A model generated the notes under the pieces. The model did not search any database. It saw nothing but the letters and a program-made list of their open reading frames with translations, and had not been told where the DNA came from. The translations under genes and the position numbers were made by a program. From Gnetum montanum (taxonomy: Eukaryota; Streptophyta; Gnetopsida; Gnetales; Gnetaceae), in the NCBI GenBank assembly GCA_015680685.1, contig MNCI01035075.1, positions 5,535 to 36,507 of the forward strand: 30,973 bases of DNA, given 5' to 3'. This document shows, piece by piece, positions 29,900-30,973 of this stretch (positions are counted from its first letter, which is position 1; each line of letters starts with the position of its first letter).

Positions 29900-30482
29900 A
29901 AAACATAACACATCGCATAAACAAGCAGGCTTCAAATAGAGTTAAGGTGGGACTAAATACAAAGTTTGTCGTATATAGGAACATGCGGTATAAATAGAGT
30001 TAAATCGCATAAATAAACAAGCGGTATAAATAAACTTTGTATAGAAGCGGTAGCACAAAATACAGTTTTTCGTATATGCTTTTATATTCGTGATTTATGC
30101 GGTGTCTATCCTAATCATTGACCGCTTCTTAAGCAGTTTTTTAACATTGGATGCTTTCGCATGCAGCAGGAAGGCGTTACTTTCGTACAGTGTTCCAATG
30201 CAATCAAGTTTTTTCCTGTTTAAAGATTTCATAATTGAAAGACTTGTTGTGGTTTTCGTCTTTGAACAAGCGGTAGAAATTTATGCGATTTAACTTTATT
30301 TATACCGCTTGTTCCTATATATGAAAATCTTTCGCATAAAGAAGTAGGCTTCAAATAGAATTACTATAGGAACAAGCGGTAGGACTAAATACAAAATTTT
30401 CGTATATAAAACCTACCTTCAAATAGAGTTAAGGTAGGACTAAACAAGCGGTCAATAATTAGGATAGACACCGCATAAATTG
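29900..30482. mobile_element. Foldback cluster with repeated GCGGT motifs, upstream of RPL10 exons
   Basis: The outer part of the hairpin pairs 30092-30126 (GATTTATGCGGTGTCTATCC...) with 30447-30480 (...GGATAGACACCGCATAAAT). Inside and to the left, AAGCGGTA or ATGCGGTA words recur in both directions (about 29984, 30025, 30050, 30098, 30268, 30300, 30377, 30446, 30471). A 60-bp block (CAGGCTTCAAATAGAGTTAA, GGACTAAATACAAA, CGTATATA) occurs at about 29925 and, in altered form, at 30345 and 30415. Repeated subterminal motifs plus inverted ends fit a non-autonomous DNA transposon nest. No transposase is encoded. Confidence 0.7.
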
Positions 30483-30951
30483 CTAATATTGAAGCATCGG
30501 AAAAACAAAGCCACTTTGAACAACTAACAAAAAAAAAGTCCTAGGCCAGCTCACACGCAATGAAAAACAAAGCATTGAAGGAACCGGATATATCGTGAGG
30601 CTGAACAAACTCAAACTAATGACAAAAACATGAAAGAAATAAGATCCGCAACTTTAGGAACCAAACCACAAATATCTGCAACTATGTCTGCAACTATGTT
30701 ACGTGCGAACTAAAATCCTAACTGCCAGTCAAATCGCATTCCAAAACCCTTAACAACAACCAGAAAAGAGAAAACCTATCCTTCGAAAAAACCAACGAAC
30801 AAGCCTAAGAGAGACCCAAAATAATTAAGATTAGCAATGATCGAAAGAAAGCTTATTACAGATCACCTTCGACGACACACGACGGAAGACAAAAACAATC
30901 CGTGAAACGCCTATGCGTATCTAGGTAACATTGCCCCATACACTTCCCGAA

Positions 30952-30959
30952 AAACCCTA
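30952..30959 (+). promoter_or_regulatory. Telo-box (AAACCCTA)
   Basis: AAACCCTA is a common element in promoters and leaders of plant ribosomal protein genes. It lies at the window edge, upstream of the RPL10 exons on the opposite strand. It may mark the RPL10 promoter/leader, but then the main N-terminal exon would be missing between 29670 and here. An 8-bp match can also be chance. Confidence 0.4.
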
Positions 30960-30973
30960 TCAAAGAAGACAGA

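Noticed and set aside
29900-30482. Regularly spaced GCGGT repeats as a CRISPR-like array
   Set aside because: Spacing is irregular, orientation is mixed and the setting is a plant nuclear gene; a foldback transposon explains it.
30885-30942. Short frame on - starting MGQCYLD near the right edge, as a possible RPL10 start
   Set aside because: Only the first residues resemble the protein and nothing after agrees; there is no support for it as the missing exon.

Overview
The window looks like nuclear DNA of a seed plant, most likely a gymnosperm. It has AT-rich sequence, spliced plant-type exons (GT-AG), and thick layers of old transposable elements around a few gene pieces. The plant assignment rests on RPL10 and RFC2-type exons, an Athila/Tat-like Ty3/gypsy element, a copia-type small LTR element, a plant LINE and an endogenous caulimovirid. 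The gymnosperm assignment is inference from the element mix and is not proven.

Layout. 1-1326 is the 3' end of a + strand Ty3/gypsy element with a complete 907-bp LTR (TGATGAG...CTCATCA). It sits inside the integrase of a related, decayed - strand gypsy element (1327-7508), whose own 902-bp LTR has the same termini. 7509-8943 shows no gene. 8944-9572 holds the last three exons of an RFC2-type clamp-loader gene on the - strand, with frame damage. 9751-about 10990 is a small non-autonomous copia-type LTR element carrying a fragment of a plant arginine decarboxylase gene. About 10990-19290 is endogenous caulimovirid sequence. It comprises a rearranged 1.5-kb piece on + and a nearly unit-length copy on - that reads movement protein, spacer, capsid with zinc knuckle, protease, RT, RNase H, then a separate intact ORF of unknown function, then a 35S-like promoter and leader. 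20040-22372 is a 5'-truncated LINE. 22373-28950 is non-genic and repeat-rich, with a foldback element, a tandemly duplicated PIF1/Helitron-type helicase remnant and AT-rich minisatellites. 29123-29670 holds three 3' exons of ribosomal protein gene RPL10 on -. Upstream lies a foldback cluster and a telo-box near the window edge.

The intact-looking coding units are the RPL10 exons (partial gene) and the 244-codon caulimovirid ORF2. Everything else that codes is broken. The caulimovirid is nevertheless only lightly broken: the capsid-to-RT segment keeps one frame with four in-frame stops, and the whole polyprotein shows two frame breaks. One of those stops can be seen to be CAG in the second copy, so the insertion is younger than the gypsy elements. 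The viral sequence lies in or against the 3' LTR of the small copia-type element, which lies next to the RFC2 exons, giving a readable nesting order.

Candidates for something new are the caulimovirid ORF2, which I cannot place in a family; the architecture and inverted leader of this virus; and the capture of arginine decarboxylase sequence by a small LTR element. No cellular pathway is encoded here as a set of cooperating genes.
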